A stretch of DNA of 64,000 nucleotides from Desulfovibrionaceae bacterium (GTDB lineage: Bacteria > Desulfobacterota > Desulfovibrionia > Desulfovibrionales > Desulfovibrionaceae): assembly GCA_029011315.1 (NCBI GenBank), contig JAQXLA010000007.1, positions 1 through 64,000 of the forward strand, read 5' to 3'. This document shows positions 18,686-29,600 of this stretch, in pieces. The first letter of the stretch is position 1. Each line of letters opens with the position of its first letter. The notes under the pieces are model-generated. The model was not told where the DNA came from. It did not search any database and worked only from the letters and a program-made list of their open reading frames with translations. The translations under genes and the position numbers were made by a program.

Positions 18686-20047
18686 ATGCCTGCGGTTATT
18701 TTGATAGTTGATGATGATGAAGCGCACCGGGGAATGCTGACTACAGTTCTCCGTGGGTGGGGCTATGCCACGGAAGAAGCTGACGATGGAGATACGGCTG
18801 TCGAAAAAGTTCAGAAGAAGCCATATGATGCCATTTTATGCGACATCCGTATGAGGAGAGTCGACGGTATTACAGCCATACGGAATATTTTTTCCATCAA
18901 CCCTGCCATTCCCGTTCTGGTCATGACGGCCTGGCAGTCTGTTGAGACAGCCGTTGCGGCACTTCGGCTCGGAGCCTACGATTATCTCGAAAAGCCCCTT
19001 GATTTTGACCTGCTGCATCTTACGTTGGAAAGAGCTCTCGACCATACCCGTCTTGCCCTGGAAAACAGGGAACTTCGAGAACGACTTTGGCTGAACCAGC
19101 CAGAAAATTTCATTGGACGAAGTGAAAAGATGAGGGATCTGCTGGCACTTATTCAAACAGTTGCGCCTTCAGAGGCAACCGTTCTGATTACCGGAGAATC
19201 TGGCACAGGCAAGGAATGCGTCGCCAAAGCCATTCAGCGTGCAGGGCTTCGCAGGGACAAGCCCTTTGTGACCGTAAATTGCGCAGCTCTTTCAGAGTCT
19301 CTGCTGGAATCCGAACTGTTCGGGCACGAAAAAGGCGCCTTTACCGGTGCAGATCGCCACAGAGAGGGACGATTCAAGCAGGCCGATGGAGGAACAATCT
19401 TTCTCGATGAGATCGGAGAAGTGCCGCTCCAAATTCAGCCCAAGCTTCTCAGAGCTCTCCAATCTGGAGAAATTCAGCGTGTCGGAAGCGATGTGCCGTT
19501 AATGACGGATGTTCGCGTCATTGCGGCCACAAACAGAGACCTGCTCAAGGAAGTCGAAGCCGGACATTTTCGAGAAGATCTGTATTACCGCCTCAATGTC
19601 ATCGGCATCGAAGTTCCTCCGCTCAGAGAGCGGCGTGAGGATATTCCGGTTCTGTCAAAATATTTCATAGAAAAATTCGCAAAAGCCAATCAAAAAAATA
19701 TCAAGGGCATTTCTCCTCAATGCATGGATCTGCTCACCCATTATGACTGGCCGGGAAACGTGCGTGAACTCGAAAATGCTATGGAGAGGGCTGTTATTCT
19801 CTGCCTTGGGGATTTCATTACCCAACGAGAACTTCCTTTGTCCTTGACATCTTCTTCCAAAAGCGTTTCTACCAGCACAGCTTCAATTTCCGAAGAGGCT
19901 ATGACTCTGGAGGAAATCGAACGGAACGCTATTCTGCGGACGCTGCAGAAAACTGGTGACAATAAGAGCGAAACGGCCCGCTTGTTGGGGATTACCCGAG
20001 CCACGCTTCATAATAAGCTGCGCCGCTATGATGTGGAAAAAAATTAG
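18686..20047 (+). CDS. zraR: Sigma54-dependent response regulator, ZraR-like
   Basis: NtrC-family activator, 453 aa, partner of the upstream kinase. Receiver domain with phosphorylation site D53 (DAILCDIRM) and LEKPLD; AAA+ domain with Walker A GESGTGKE (170-177), the sigma54-contact loop GAFTGA (217-222), DGGTIFLDEIGE and the PLRERREDIP/NVRELEN regions; C-terminal Fis-type helix-turn-helix (NKSETARLLGITRATLHNKL). An intact GAFTGA implies true sigma54 activation. Its targets probably include the divergent zraP, but no sigma54 promoter was found there. Confidence 0.92.
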   Translation: MPAVILIVDDDEAHRGMLTTVLRGWGYATEEADDGDTAVEKVQKKPYDAILCDIRMRRVDGITAIRNIFSINPAIPVLVMTAWQSVETAVAALRLGAYDYLEKPLDFDLLHLTLERALDHTRLALENRELRERLWLNQPENFIGRSEKMRDLLALIQTVAPSEATVLITGESGTGKECVAKAIQRAGLRRDKPFVTVNCAALSESLLESELFGHEKGAFTGADRHREGRFKQADGGTIFLDEIGEVPLQIQPKLLRALQSGEIQRVGSDVPLMTDVRVIAATNRDLLKEVEAGHFREDLYYRLNVIGIEVPPLRERREDIPVLSKYFIEKFAKANQKNIKGISPQCMDLLTHYDWPGNVRELENAMERAVILCLGDFITQRELPLSLTSSSKSVSTSTASISEEAMTLEEIERNAILRTLQKTGDNKSETARLLGITRATLHNKLRRYDVEKN

Positions 20048-20083
20048 CTGACGATTGAATACCGTCTCTGGAAGTTTCAAACT

Positions 20084-22504
20084 ATGCCATATCTTATTCT
20101 ACTTCTCATTCTCTGTCTGAATGTCAATCTATGCTATGCAGAAAACGACTCTTCAATTCCCGAAGATCAGAAAAAACAGGAAGTCCAGATAGCTTCTCAA
20201 GAGGCTGTCGATACCGTTTGGAATCTGATGCTGCAAAATAAAATTGAGGAATTGACAGAGGTCAAAAAAAAGCTGAGTGCCATCAATCAGATCATTCCGC
20301 AGGAGACGAAAAAACTCAACGCTCAAAGCGAGGCGATTGAAACAGAATATCGCTCCCTGATGAGTATTTCCCGCATGAGCCAAAACAATCCGCTCAAGCT
20401 CTCCGTCATCCGCATGCGCCTCATCCGCCTGGATGACAGTCTGCACGATTCCATTGCTCCTCTGTCATCCATTGCTCAGTCACTTAAGGACAGTGCCGCA
20501 GAACTTATGGAGTTGAAAAACGCTTCCTCTTTCGAAGCCGGTGCCCATTCGAGCGAACTGGATGCCTTTCTACGGGATGTAGACAGTATTGTACGGGATA
20601 TCAAGACGCTCTCAGGCCGAATCGATCGCATACTCAGGCAGGCTCAAAGACAGGATCAGCATATTGAGAAGACGATCGGGGGACTGTATAACGAACTGCC
20701 GAAACTCTGGGAAGAATATTACCTGGACAGAGAGCAGGATCTTCTTGGACATATCAGTCTGGATACCATACGAAAAAACGTCATTGCTACGCAGGAAGCG
20801 TTCATGCTTCGCATGACCTCAGAACTGCCTTTAACGGTTCAGGGATGGAAGGCGGTTCTAGGACGTTTTCTGATTCTTCTCGTGCCACTCCAGATTCTGA
20901 GCATCTGCTCCAGAATGTGGGCGAATAAACAGGAAGAACCCATCAAATCAGGCTGGCTTCAGCTGACTATCAACAGCTTTATCTGGTTTTCAACAGGAAT
21001 CGCCATGCATTTTGCCGCATGGCAGCCATCTGGAGCGTCTTATCACGTCATTGCCGTTGCCGGCACAGTGGTGCTCAGTCTGGGGCAAATGGCTTTAGCA
21101 TGGGATCTGTATACGTTTGAACGGAAGGATTTGAAAAGCCATTCTCCTTTCCTGCCGCTTTTCGCTCCGCTGGTAGGAGGACTCCTTTTGCTGCTGTTCG
21201 ATCTGCCACCTCTCATGCTCAGCGCAGGATGGCTTCTTATCCTGGGTATCAGCATTACGCACAGTGTATTGAAGCGCAAGACACGCTCAACCCCCTTCCC
21301 TCTTGTATCCCATATCGTTGCATGCCATACGATTATTCTGGTTATCTCCGGCATTATGACCTGTATGGGATGGGGACGGCTTTCAATCCTTATGGCCATG
21401 AGCTACGTTGCCATAGCCGTCTGCATCCAGCAGGCCATTGGGTTGATGAAAGTCATCAATCTGTTCATTGACTGTCTGCCCAAAAAAGGACTTCTGACTT
21501 TATGGTTCGGCTTTCTGCTGGCAATCGCCATGCCCATCATTCTGATCGCCGCTACTGCTGCTACAGCTCTGTGGCTTTTAGCATACCCGGGAGGAGAATA
21601 TCTGCTCGATCAAGTTGCAGGGCTGAATTTCAATATCGGAGAATCAACGGTCGACTTTTTGCAGATTCTGTTTATCTTCAGCGCCTTTTACATCACCCGT
21701 TCCGTCACGCGTGTCGGACATTCTTTTATTGCCGAACTTCCCAACCGCAGCCTTAAATTTGATAAAAATCTGGTCAGCCCCATTCAGACTCTGCTTTCCT
21801 ATCTCATCTGGGGTCTGTTCGGCCTGTATGCTCTCAACGCGCTGGGCGTCGGCATTGAAAACTTCGCTATGGTTGCTGGCGGCCTTTCTGTGGGCATCGG
21901 TTTCGGCATGCAGAATATCATCAATAACTTCATAAGCGGTCTACTGGTTATCTTCGGTCAAATTCTCCGAGAAGGCGACGTTATTGAACTCGGATCCGGA
22001 AAAATCGGTACCGTACGCCGCATCAGTATCCGATCAACTATGGTTGAAACAGCTGATGGAGCACTGACCTTCATTCCCAATGCAGAATTTCTCTCCGGAA
22101 GGCTGACTAACTGGACCAGAAACGGCCGTTCCGTGAGGCGGGAACTGAATGTCGGCGTTGCGTACGGCAGCGATGTTGCTCTGGTCATCGATCTTCTTAT
22201 CAACGCGGCTAAAAAACATCAGCGCATTCTCATGTATCCTGAACCCCAGGTTCTTTTCAAAGATTTCGGTGCCAGTTCACTGGATTTCAGTCTGCTGTTC
22301 TGGGTCAAGGATATCTCTATAGCTCTTGCCATTACTGCGGATCTTCGCGTAGCGATTGAACGTTCTTTTACGGAACACGGCATTGAAATGGCGTTTCCTC
22401 AGCTTGATGTCCATTTGAAAGAATGCGATTCCGTACCCATTTCTCTGAGAGGAAACGCAAAAAAGGAAAATTCTGCACACGAACCAGAAAATTCTGAAGC
22501 GTAA
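20084..22504 (+). CDS. Large MscS-family mechanosensitive channel
   Basis: Inner-membrane mechanosensitive channel of the large MscS type (806 aa, like MscK/YbdG-related proteins). A signal peptide (LILLLILCLNVNLCYA) precedes a coiled-coil periplasmic region of about 240 residues (KKKLSAINQIIPQETKKLN onward), then multiple membrane helices. The MscS core is well preserved: GGLSVGIGFGMQNIINNFIS (pore helix TM3), ILREGDVIELGSGKIGTVRR, and the beta domain with FIPNAEFLSGRLTNWTR. It lies 36 nt behind zraR and may be co-transcribed, consistent with an envelope-stress theme. Confidence 0.88.
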   Translation: MPYLILLLILCLNVNLCYAENDSSIPEDQKKQEVQIASQEAVDTVWNLMLQNKIEELTEVKKKLSAINQIIPQETKKLNAQSEAIETEYRSLMSISRMSQNNPLKLSVIRMRLIRLDDSLHDSIAPLSSIAQSLKDSAAELMELKNASSFEAGAHSSELDAFLRDVDSIVRDIKTLSGRIDRILRQAQRQDQHIEKTIGGLYNELPKLWEEYYLDREQDLLGHISLDTIRKNVIATQEAFMLRMTSELPLTVQGWKAVLGRFLILLVPLQILSICSRMWANKQEEPIKSGWLQLTINSFIWFSTGIAMHFAAWQPSGASYHVIAVAGTVVLSLGQMALAWDLYTFERKDLKSHSPFLPLFAPLVGGLLLLLFDLPPLMLSAGWLLILGISITHSVLKRKTRSTPFPLVSHIVACHTIILVISGIMTCMGWGRLSILMAMSYVAIAVCIQQAIGLMKVINLFIDCLPKKGLLTLWFGFLLAIAMPIILIAATAATALWLLAYPGGEYLLDQVAGLNFNIGESTVDFLQILFIFSAFYITRSVTRVGHSFIAELPNRSLKFDKNLVSPIQTLLSYLIWGLFGLYALNALGVGIENFAMVAGGLSVGIGFGMQNIINNFISGLLVIFGQILREGDVIELGSGKIGTVRRISIRSTMVETADGALTFIPNAEFLSGRLTNWTRNGRSVRRELNVGVAYGSDVALVIDLLINAAKKHQRILMYPEPQVLFKDFGASSLDFSLLFWVKDISIALAITADLRVAIERSFTEHGIEMAFPQLDVHLKECDSVPISLRGNAKKENSAHEPENSEA

Positions 22505-22519
22505 TCTGGAGAAAAGACA

Positions 22520-23281
22520 ATGCCTGTTCTGCGTTTATTTTCTCATGAGCTAGCTGTGGCAGAAGCATTGGCAGCCGAGCTGAAACGGCTTTCTGAACAG
22601 GCCATCAGCAGTCATGGTCTGTTTCGCGTAGCACTGTCCGGAGGCAGCACACCGAAAACTCTGTTCCGTCTGCTGGTCTCCGACATCTGGAGAAACCGCA
22701 TAGATTGGAGCCGTACGGAAATATTCTGGGCTGACGAACGCTGTGTGCCACAAAACCAGGACGCCAGCAATGCCGGAACGGCACGGCGGCTTCTGCTCGA
22801 CCACGTTCCCGTATACGCCCTGCATCCGATGTGGACAGATATCGACGACTCTCCTGAACAGGCTGCCATGCGCTATGAAAATCTGCTCCGCCGACTCAAT
22901 CTGACACGAACGGAAAGTGGCTTTGATGCGGTCCTTCTCGGTATGGGATCGGATGGCCATACGGCATCGCTTTTCCCGGATTCTCCGCTTCTTGACGATC
23001 GGGAACATGCTGTAGGTATTGCGCATGCCCCTGAATATATTGCACAAAATCCTGCAGAAAGAGTGCGCTTGACATTGCTTCCCTGCGTGTTTAGTGTATC
23101 ATCTCATTGCTTTTTTTCTGTGTGCGGGGAGAGCAAGGCTCAGATGCTTGCCCGTGTCTTCGAAGGAGACGACGGACTTCCGGCATCCCGGATCGAGTCC
23201 AAAACTCCCCCGGTTTGGCTGGCCGACATGCGCGCATACGCGCTGTTCCCGCCTCAATTCGGCGGGATCCCGAAACATTAA
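22520..23281 (+). CDS. pgl: 6-phosphogluconolactonase
   Basis: Hydrolyses 6-phosphogluconolactone in the oxidative pentose phosphate pathway. The 253-aa protein has the DevB/NagB-fold motifs FRVALSGGSTPKTLF, IFWADERCVP, FDAVLLGMGSDGHTASLFP and HCFFSVCGESKAQ. The start has TGGAG upstream (GGAGAAAAGACA before ATG). No zwf or gnd is in the window, so the partner enzymes are elsewhere. It follows the channel gene by 15 nt and the lytic transglycosylase starts 14 nt after it. Confidence 0.9.
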   Translation: MPVLRLFSHELAVAEALAAELKRLSEQAISSHGLFRVALSGGSTPKTLFRLLVSDIWRNRIDWSRTEIFWADERCVPQNQDASNAGTARRLLLDHVPVYALHPMWTDIDDSPEQAAMRYENLLRRLNLTRTESGFDAVLLGMGSDGHTASLFPDSPLLDDREHAVGIAHAPEYIAQNPAERVRLTLLPCVFSVSSHCFFSVCGESKAQMLARVFEGDDGLPASRIESKTPPVWLADMRAYALFPPQFGGIPKH

Positions 23282-23295
23282 ACAGGCTGGAGCGT

Positions 23296-24405
23296 ATGAA
23301 AAAAACAGGGATTATCGCGATCATTTCCCTGGCCGGAGTTCTCTGTATTGATTTGGCTTTTGCCCCTCTGCAAACTTGCAGTACCTTTTCCACTCCTGAA
23401 ATTGTTTCCCGTTTTTACGCTGATGAAAACACACTGAGGGATTTTGCTGAAAAAACATTCCTTCCATCCTGCGCCCTGCAAAGCTTCCGAAGCCGCCGCA
23501 CTTCTCCTCTCTATATTTCCGATTCCCATGGCATCCGGCGAAACCTTGCCGGTGCTTTTTCCCAAAATGATCAAACTTCCGAATCTTTTCTTTTCCGCAG
23601 ACCGGAACAGACGAATTTTTCCCGAGAGAAAAAATCCCATTTGCTGGCATCAGCCACGCTGAAAGACGCGCCGATGCGGCAGAATCAGGATATCCTGCGC
23701 TGGAACAGAATTTCCATGCGTTATGAAATAGATCCGGACGCAAGGGACGATTTTCGTAAAACCATACGCAACACTCTGATTGCGCTGAATTTTTCCCAAA
23801 AGACCCGCGCCAAGGCGGAAAAATATCTGCTGTCTGCCATTCATTGGGGGGATATCTATCAGGTCTCTCCCGACCTTATGCTGGCGATGATTCACACGGA
23901 AAGCGATTTCAATCCAACTCTAGTAAGTCGCAAATCCGCTCATGGACTGATGCAGATCGTCCCGGAAACAGCAGGAGATGAAGTCCATCAGTGGCTTGGT
24001 TACAGTCAGCCTCTAACCTCGGACAGACTCTTTCATCCTGACACCAATATCCGCTACGGAGCGGCCTATTTCAGGCTTTTACAGAAACGATATCTCCAGG
24101 ATATCCGCAATCCCGTTTCCCGCGAATACTGCGCTATCGCGGCATATAACGGCGGAACAGCTCCCCTGATGCGAACTTTTGCTGCATCGCCCCGGGAAGC
24201 GATCCGCAAAATCAACGGCATGTCTTCGCAAAAAGTTCTGGAGAAATTGCGTCGGGATATGCCGTATGCGGAAACTCGCCGCTATATGAATCGTGTTCTT
24301 GCATCCAAAGAACGTTTTTCCTGTCTCCTTCCCCTTTCTAAGACAGTGCCTTTCGACGGCAATGTCAAGCCGATCCGAATCGCTGATCAGGAAATGATCT
24401 CATGA
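23296..24405 (+). CDS. Lytic murein transglycosylase, MltC-like
   Basis: Cleaves peptidoglycan glycan strands in the periplasm. The start is moved to the ATG at 23296 (MKKTGIIAIISLAGV, with GGAG just before), because the track ORF begins inside pgl; product 369 aa with an N-terminal signal segment. The SLT domain lies at about 210-340: SPDLMLAMIHTESDFNP contains the catalytic Glu, followed by SAHGLMQIVPETAG, NIRYGAAYFRLL and AIAAYNGG. The end (RDMPYAETRRYMNRVLA) resembles MltC. Its stop overlaps the start of the next gene by 4 nt. Confidence 0.85.
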   Translation: MKKTGIIAIISLAGVLCIDLAFAPLQTCSTFSTPEIVSRFYADENTLRDFAEKTFLPSCALQSFRSRRTSPLYISDSHGIRRNLAGAFSQNDQTSESFLFRRPEQTNFSREKKSHLLASATLKDAPMRQNQDILRWNRISMRYEIDPDARDDFRKTIRNTLIALNFSQKTRAKAEKYLLSAIHWGDIYQVSPDLMLAMIHTESDFNPTLVSRKSAHGLMQIVPETAGDEVHQWLGYSQPLTSDRLFHPDTNIRYGAAYFRLLQKRYLQDIRNPVSREYCAIAAYNGGTAPLMRTFAASPREAIRKINGMSSQKVLEKLRRDMPYAETRRYMNRVLASKERFSCLLPLSKTVPFDGNVKPIRIADQEMIS

Positions 24406-24905
24406 AACGTTTCATTGCCGTCTGTATCCTGCTGCTTTCTTTTCCCGTCATAGTCGGCTGCAATAAAGTTGCCGTGGTGGATCCGTCCCGCCTTTTTCAA
24501 GAAAGCAACTCCGGACGCGCTGCCATCGCTTATCTGCAACGGCTGGAAAAGGAAGTGAAGAAAAAAAGCGAACAGGCTCGACAAACTCTGGAAAGAGCCT
24601 CAAATTATGAGGCAGCCGGAGAACTTTTTCAAAAACAATTCCAGGAATACCAGGCTGTCATTGAACAGGAACAGCAAAAAATCTCCGCAAGCATGAATGA
24701 GCAGGCACGCCATGCCATTGAAGTTTGCCGCAAACGATACGGATATACCATTATCGTCAGTGCAGATTCCGCTGTCGCGTATGACAAGCGTGCGGACATC
24801 ACCCATCTGATCATCGAGGAAATGAATCGGTATCCTCTGCCAGATACTCCAGCAGACCTTCCTCTTTTGTTTAACGAAAAAGCCGCGCCCCAAAGACAAA
24901 AATAG
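24402..24905 (+). CDS. Skp/OmpH-like lipoprotein
   Basis: Predicted lipoprotein (lipobox FPVIVGC, lipidated Cys20) of 167 aa. VAVVDPSRLFQES right after the Cys matches the start of mature Skp/OmpH periplasmic chaperones, followed by a long charged coiled coil (about 45-105) and a short return strand (YGYTIIVSADSAVAYDKRADIT), again as in Skp. Probable role: periplasmic chaperoning of outer-membrane proteins, from a membrane-anchored position. The gene is coupled to the transglycosylase (ATGA overlap) and precedes atpZ by 12 nt; in this place it is an envelope gene at the head of the F0 operon. Confidence 0.7.
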   Translation: MKRFIAVCILLLSFPVIVGCNKVAVVDPSRLFQESNSGRAAIAYLQRLEKEVKKKSEQARQTLERASNYEAAGELFQKQFQEYQAVIEQEQQKISASMNEQARHAIEVCRKRYGYTIIVSADSAVAYDKRADITHLIIEEMNRYPLPDTPADLPLLFNEKAAPQRQK

Positions 24906-24917
24906 GGATTCATCGCC

Positions 24918-25157
24918 ATGGCAAAAAAAATTCAGGACAACAGCGCAATGTTTGACGCTCTCAGCCGCGCCAGCGTCATGGGACTCCATCTGATATCTGG
25001 CATCATTGTGGGATCAGGTCTGGGCTACGCCTGCGACAGATGGCTGGAAACCTTTCCCTGGTGTTCCGCCATTGGCTTCGTCTTCGGTGTCGCCGCAGGA
25101 TTCCGCAATTTATGGATTGATGCCAAGTACCTGATCCGCAATATTGATAAGAAGTGA
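24918..25157 (+). CDS. atpZ: AtpZ/AtpI family F0 accessory protein
   Basis: 79-aa membrane protein with two helices (about 20-42 and 48-65). GLHLISGIIVGSGLGYACDRWL and IGFVFGVAAGFRNLWIDAKY are typical of AtpZ-type proteins encoded first in ATP synthase operons, thought to help c-ring assembly or magnesium uptake. Position directly before an AtpI-like gene and atpB supports this. Confidence 0.8.
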   Translation: MAKKIQDNSAMFDALSRASVMGLHLISGIIVGSGLGYACDRWLETFPWCSAIGFVFGVAAGFRNLWIDAKYLIRNIDKK

Positions 25158-25168
25158 GGGAGGGATAT

Positions 25169-25555
25169 ATGCTTTTCTCCCGTCTGGCCGCATGGATTCA
25201 GCTGGGAAGTGCGGCTGCGGCGGCCATATTCAGCGGAATCGCCTTCTGCCTCAAATATCCGTCTGCTTGCTGGCTTCTGTGGTTTTCCGGAACGGCTCTT
25301 GTCATATTCTTTGATTTTCTCGCACTGGTTCGACTGGTGAAAGGGCTTACTTCAGGCGGATGGTCTGCAAGAAAAGGATCTTTCTTCTTCTTTTCCACGC
25401 AATTGAGACTTTTAATTACGGGCATTTTGGGGTATGTTGCTTTTGCTTGGCTCAATGCGCCTGTGTCTGCTATTGTCTGTGGTGTGGGTTTGCTGCCTAT
25501 TTCATTGATATGCGCAGGGCTGATGTCGGCAGCAATGTCGGCACAGCTGCGATGA
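25169..25555 (+). CDS. AtpI-like F0 accessory membrane protein
   Basis: 128-aa protein with four predicted membrane helices (LGSAAAAAIFSGIAFCL, ACWLLWFSGTALVIFFDFLAL, LLITGILGYVAFAWL, AIVCGVGLLPISLICAGLM). Its place between atpZ and atpB matches the ATP synthase subunit I/AtpI-like gene of such operons; sequence alone would not identify it. The start is set at the internal ATG (MLFSRLAAW), because GGAGGG lies just before it and the track start overlaps the atpZ stop. Confidence 0.65.
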   Translation: MLFSRLAAWIQLGSAAAAAIFSGIAFCLKYPSACWLLWFSGTALVIFFDFLALVRLVKGLTSGGWSARKGSFFFFSTQLRLLITGILGYVAFAWLNAPVSAIVCGVGLLPISLICAGLMSAAMSAQLR

Positions 25556-25612
25556 AACAAATTTTCGCGGGCAGAGTGCAGTGAGGCCATAACCTCTTGC
25601 AAGGAGTTTCTC

Positions 25613-26317
25613 ATGGCTGGCGGACTTCCGGAACCGGTACTTCTTTCCGAAATCTTCCATCTGGATCACATTGTCATTGCGGGTCAGACCGTAGAATTCC
25701 GACATGTGTTCTACACATGGATCGCCATGCTGATTCTCTTCGTAGTGGGCTGGGTCGTTCGACGCAACGTATCCATCATTCCGGGGAAACTTCAAAGTTT
25801 CTTTGAAATGCTTATTGACGGGCTGGAAAATTTCACCGTTACCAATTTAGGTGAAAAGGACGGCCGCAGGGTTTATCCCGTTCTGATCGGATTGTTCCTG
25901 ATTATCGCTACGGAAAACCTGCTCGGCCTTCTTCCGGCATTCGATGCGCCCACGGCCAACGTGAATACGAACATCGGTATGGCCCTGTTCGTATTCCTGC
26001 TGTACAACTATGAAGGTATCAAGCGCTGGCGTTTCCATTACGTCCATCATTTTATGGGACCTATGCTTCCCCTGGCTCCCTTTATGATGATTTTGGAATT
26101 TATTTCTCATCTGGCGCGGCCTTTGTCGCTGACACTCCGTCTTTTCGGCAACATCCGCGGTGAAGAAATCGTGCTTGTGCTGTTTTTCCTTATGGCGCCC
26201 TTTGTCAGCACGATTCCGATTTATTTCCTGTTCCTGCTTGCCAAAGTTCTTCAGGCCTTCATCTTCTACATGCTGACGATGATCTACCTGAAGGGGGCGC
26301 TGGAACCGGCCCATTAA
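25613..26317 (+). CDS. atpB: ATP synthase F0 subunit a
   Basis: Stator subunit forming the ion half-channels next to the c-ring. The 234-aa product shows the conserved [14 protein letters not shown] segment with the essential arginine, preceded by [12 protein letters not shown], and the C-terminal [21 protein letters not shown] helix. AAGGAG precedes the ATG. atpE follows after 51 nt. The F1 genes and the b subunits are not in the window, so F0 and F1 are encoded apart, as in Desulfovibrio. Confidence 0.95.
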   Translation: MAGGLPEPVLLSEIFHLDHIVIAGQTVEFRHVFYTWIAMLILFVVGWVVRRNVSIIPGKLQSFFEMLIDGLENFTVTNLGEKDGRRVYPVLIGLFLIIATENLLGLLPAFDAPTANVNTNIGMALFVFLLYNYEGIKRWRFHYVHHFMGPMLPLAPFMMILEFISHLARPLSLTLRLFGNIRGEEIVLVLFFLMAPFVSTIPIYFLFLLAKVLQAFIFYMLTMIYLKGALEPAH

Positions 26318-26707
<390 letters not shown>

Positions 26708-26713
26708 TAGTCA

Positions 26714-26751
26714 GGGGTGCGAATCCTCAGGGGTTCGCACCCCCTTTTTTT
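26714..26751 (+). terminator. Rho-independent terminator of the F0 operon
   Basis: GGGGTGCGAA / TTCGCACCCC perfect 10-bp stem with 10-nt loop and T7 tail, 7 nt after the atpE stop. Confidence 0.92.
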
Positions 26752-26792
26752 GCCCTGTTTCCGCCGGGATAATTCCCAATCTTCTTTTTTTC

Positions 26793-27557
26793 ATGACACG
26801 TCTTCGACTGACTGTCGCCTATGTCGGCACTGCATATTGCGGATGGCAAACCCAGCTCATCCCAAACGGCGAACGACCTACTGTGCAAAGTTTTCTTGAA
26901 GCAGCGGCATCACATATCGCCGGAGTTCCCGTACATGTCCATGGAGCGGGACGCACCGATTCCGGAGTTCATGCCGAAGGGCAAACGGCTCATATTGACG
27001 TCCCTGATGCACGTATGCACATTGACTGGCAGCTGGCCATGAACACGCTTCTTCCTAGAGATATCCGTGTGCTGGAGGCTGTGCCGGTTTCTTCTGATTT
27101 TCACGCTCAGTTCGGCGTCGTGAGCAAATGCTACGAATATCATCTTTGGCCGAACAGGCGCTTTACTCTCCCTCAAAGATATCCTTTTGTCTGGGCATGC
27201 GGTCCTTTTGATGCAGACAAAATGCGTGCTGCCGCTCAATATCTGATCGGAACGCATGATTTTGCCAGTCTGTGCAATGCCGGATCCAGCGCAAAGACAA
27301 CGATCCGAACCATCACTTCCATTTCAGATCGCCTGTTTGATCCGGAAACGGGTGAAAGCATCTGGCGGTTTGAGGGAAAAGGTTTTCTCAAGCAAATGGT
27401 TCGAAACTGCATTGGAATGCTTGTGGCCGTTGGTCAGGACAGGCTAAAGGCTGAAGATATCCCGGAAATTCTTCTGTCTCGAGACAGAACAAAAGCCCCT
27501 CAGACGGCTCCCGCCCAGGGGCTTACGCTGAAATTTGTCCGCTATAACGAACAATAG
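26793..27557 (+). CDS. truA: tRNA pseudouridine(38-40) synthase
   Basis: Converts uridines 38-40 of the tRNA anticodon stem to pseudouridine. The start is set at MTRLRLTVAYVGTAYCGWQ (26793), where the family homology begins; no strong ribosome binding site precedes it, and the track extension would overlap atpE. The 254-aa product has the catalytic Asp in GAGRTDSGVHAEGQ, RDIRVLEA, the FHAQFGVVSKCYEYH stretch, HDFASLCNAGS and GKGFLKQMVRNCIGML. Transcribed from a region just beyond the atpE terminator; convergent with obgE. Confidence 0.93.
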   Translation: MTRLRLTVAYVGTAYCGWQTQLIPNGERPTVQSFLEAAASHIAGVPVHVHGAGRTDSGVHAEGQTAHIDVPDARMHIDWQLAMNTLLPRDIRVLEAVPVSSDFHAQFGVVSKCYEYHLWPNRRFTLPQRYPFVWACGPFDADKMRAAAQYLIGTHDFASLCNAGSSAKTTIRTITSISDRLFDPETGESIWRFEGKGFLKQMVRNCIGMLVAVGQDRLKAEDIPEILLSRDRTKAPQTAPAQGLTLKFVRYNEQ

Positions 27558-27574
27558 TCATTCACCGGGAAATG

Positions 27575-29031
<1,457 letters not shown>

Positions 29032-29054
29032 GAGTGAATCTCCTTCTCTGCCAA

Positions 29055-29363
29055 TCAGGCAAGTATGGACGTAACACGAATGGCCGTGTAGTCCTGACGA
29101 TGCCCCTGAAGCTTCCGGGAGTCATTGCGGCGTTTATGCTTAAAAACAAGCACCTTATCGCCGCGCACATGATCCAGCACGGTCGCAGTTACCTTGGCAT
29201 TGTCAACATAAGGGGCACCGATTTTCACATCGTCACCACCAACCATAAGCACTTTGTCGATGGACACCTCGCTGCCCGCTTCGGCACCCATTCTGTCAAC
29301 GAGAACTTTCGTGCCTTCTTCAACGCGGAACTGCTTGCCGCCCATTTCGATGATCGCGTACAT
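29055..29363 (-). CDS. rplU: 50S ribosomal protein L21
   Basis: 102-aa L21, starting [20 protein letters not shown] and containing [33 protein letters not shown], the standard L21 core that binds 23S rRNA. First gene of the rplU-rpmA-obgE operon; GGAGG precedes the start. A promoter candidate lies 30-60 nt upstream. Confidence 0.97.
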   Translation of the reverse strand: MYAIIEMGGKQFRVEEGTKVLVDRMGAEAGSEVSIDKVLMVGGDDVKIGAPYVDNAKVTATVLDHVRGDKVLVFKHKRRNDSRKLQGHRQDYTAIRVTSILA

Positions 29364-29392
29364 GAAAAAACCTCCAAAAAAAGAGAATGTTT

Positions 29393-29421
29393 CTTCTAGC
29401 CAATTTTATTGGCTCTGTCAA
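29393..29421 (-). promoter_or_regulatory. Candidate rplU promoter
   Basis: Consensus -35 TTGACA (29416-29421) and a weak -10 TAGAAG (29393-29398) with a 17-bp spacer. The spacer contains the dyad AGCCAA/TTGGCT. The -35 is strong, the -10 poor. Confidence 0.45.
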
Positions 29422-29475
29422 CATTCCCTGCGATTCCGCTTTTCTGTCTAAAAAAATATTTTCTTTTTATTTATC

Positions 29476-29503
29476 TTGATTTAAGAAAAATCTTCTATAG
29501 TAT
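29476..29503 (+). promoter_or_regulatory. Promoter of kpsC-kpsS
   Basis: TTGATT (29476-29481) and TAGTAT (29498-29503), 16 bp apart, about 100 nt upstream of kpsC in AT-rich DNA. The promoter in front of the main kps operon has the same -35 and the same spacer length. Confidence 0.55.
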
Positions 29504-29600
29504 TAAAAGAAGAGAAAAAATGAATTGCCGTTTTTCCATGCAAGTTTAATCCAGAACATTTTAATCTTGACCATTACCCTGTGCTGAAAAGGAAATACCT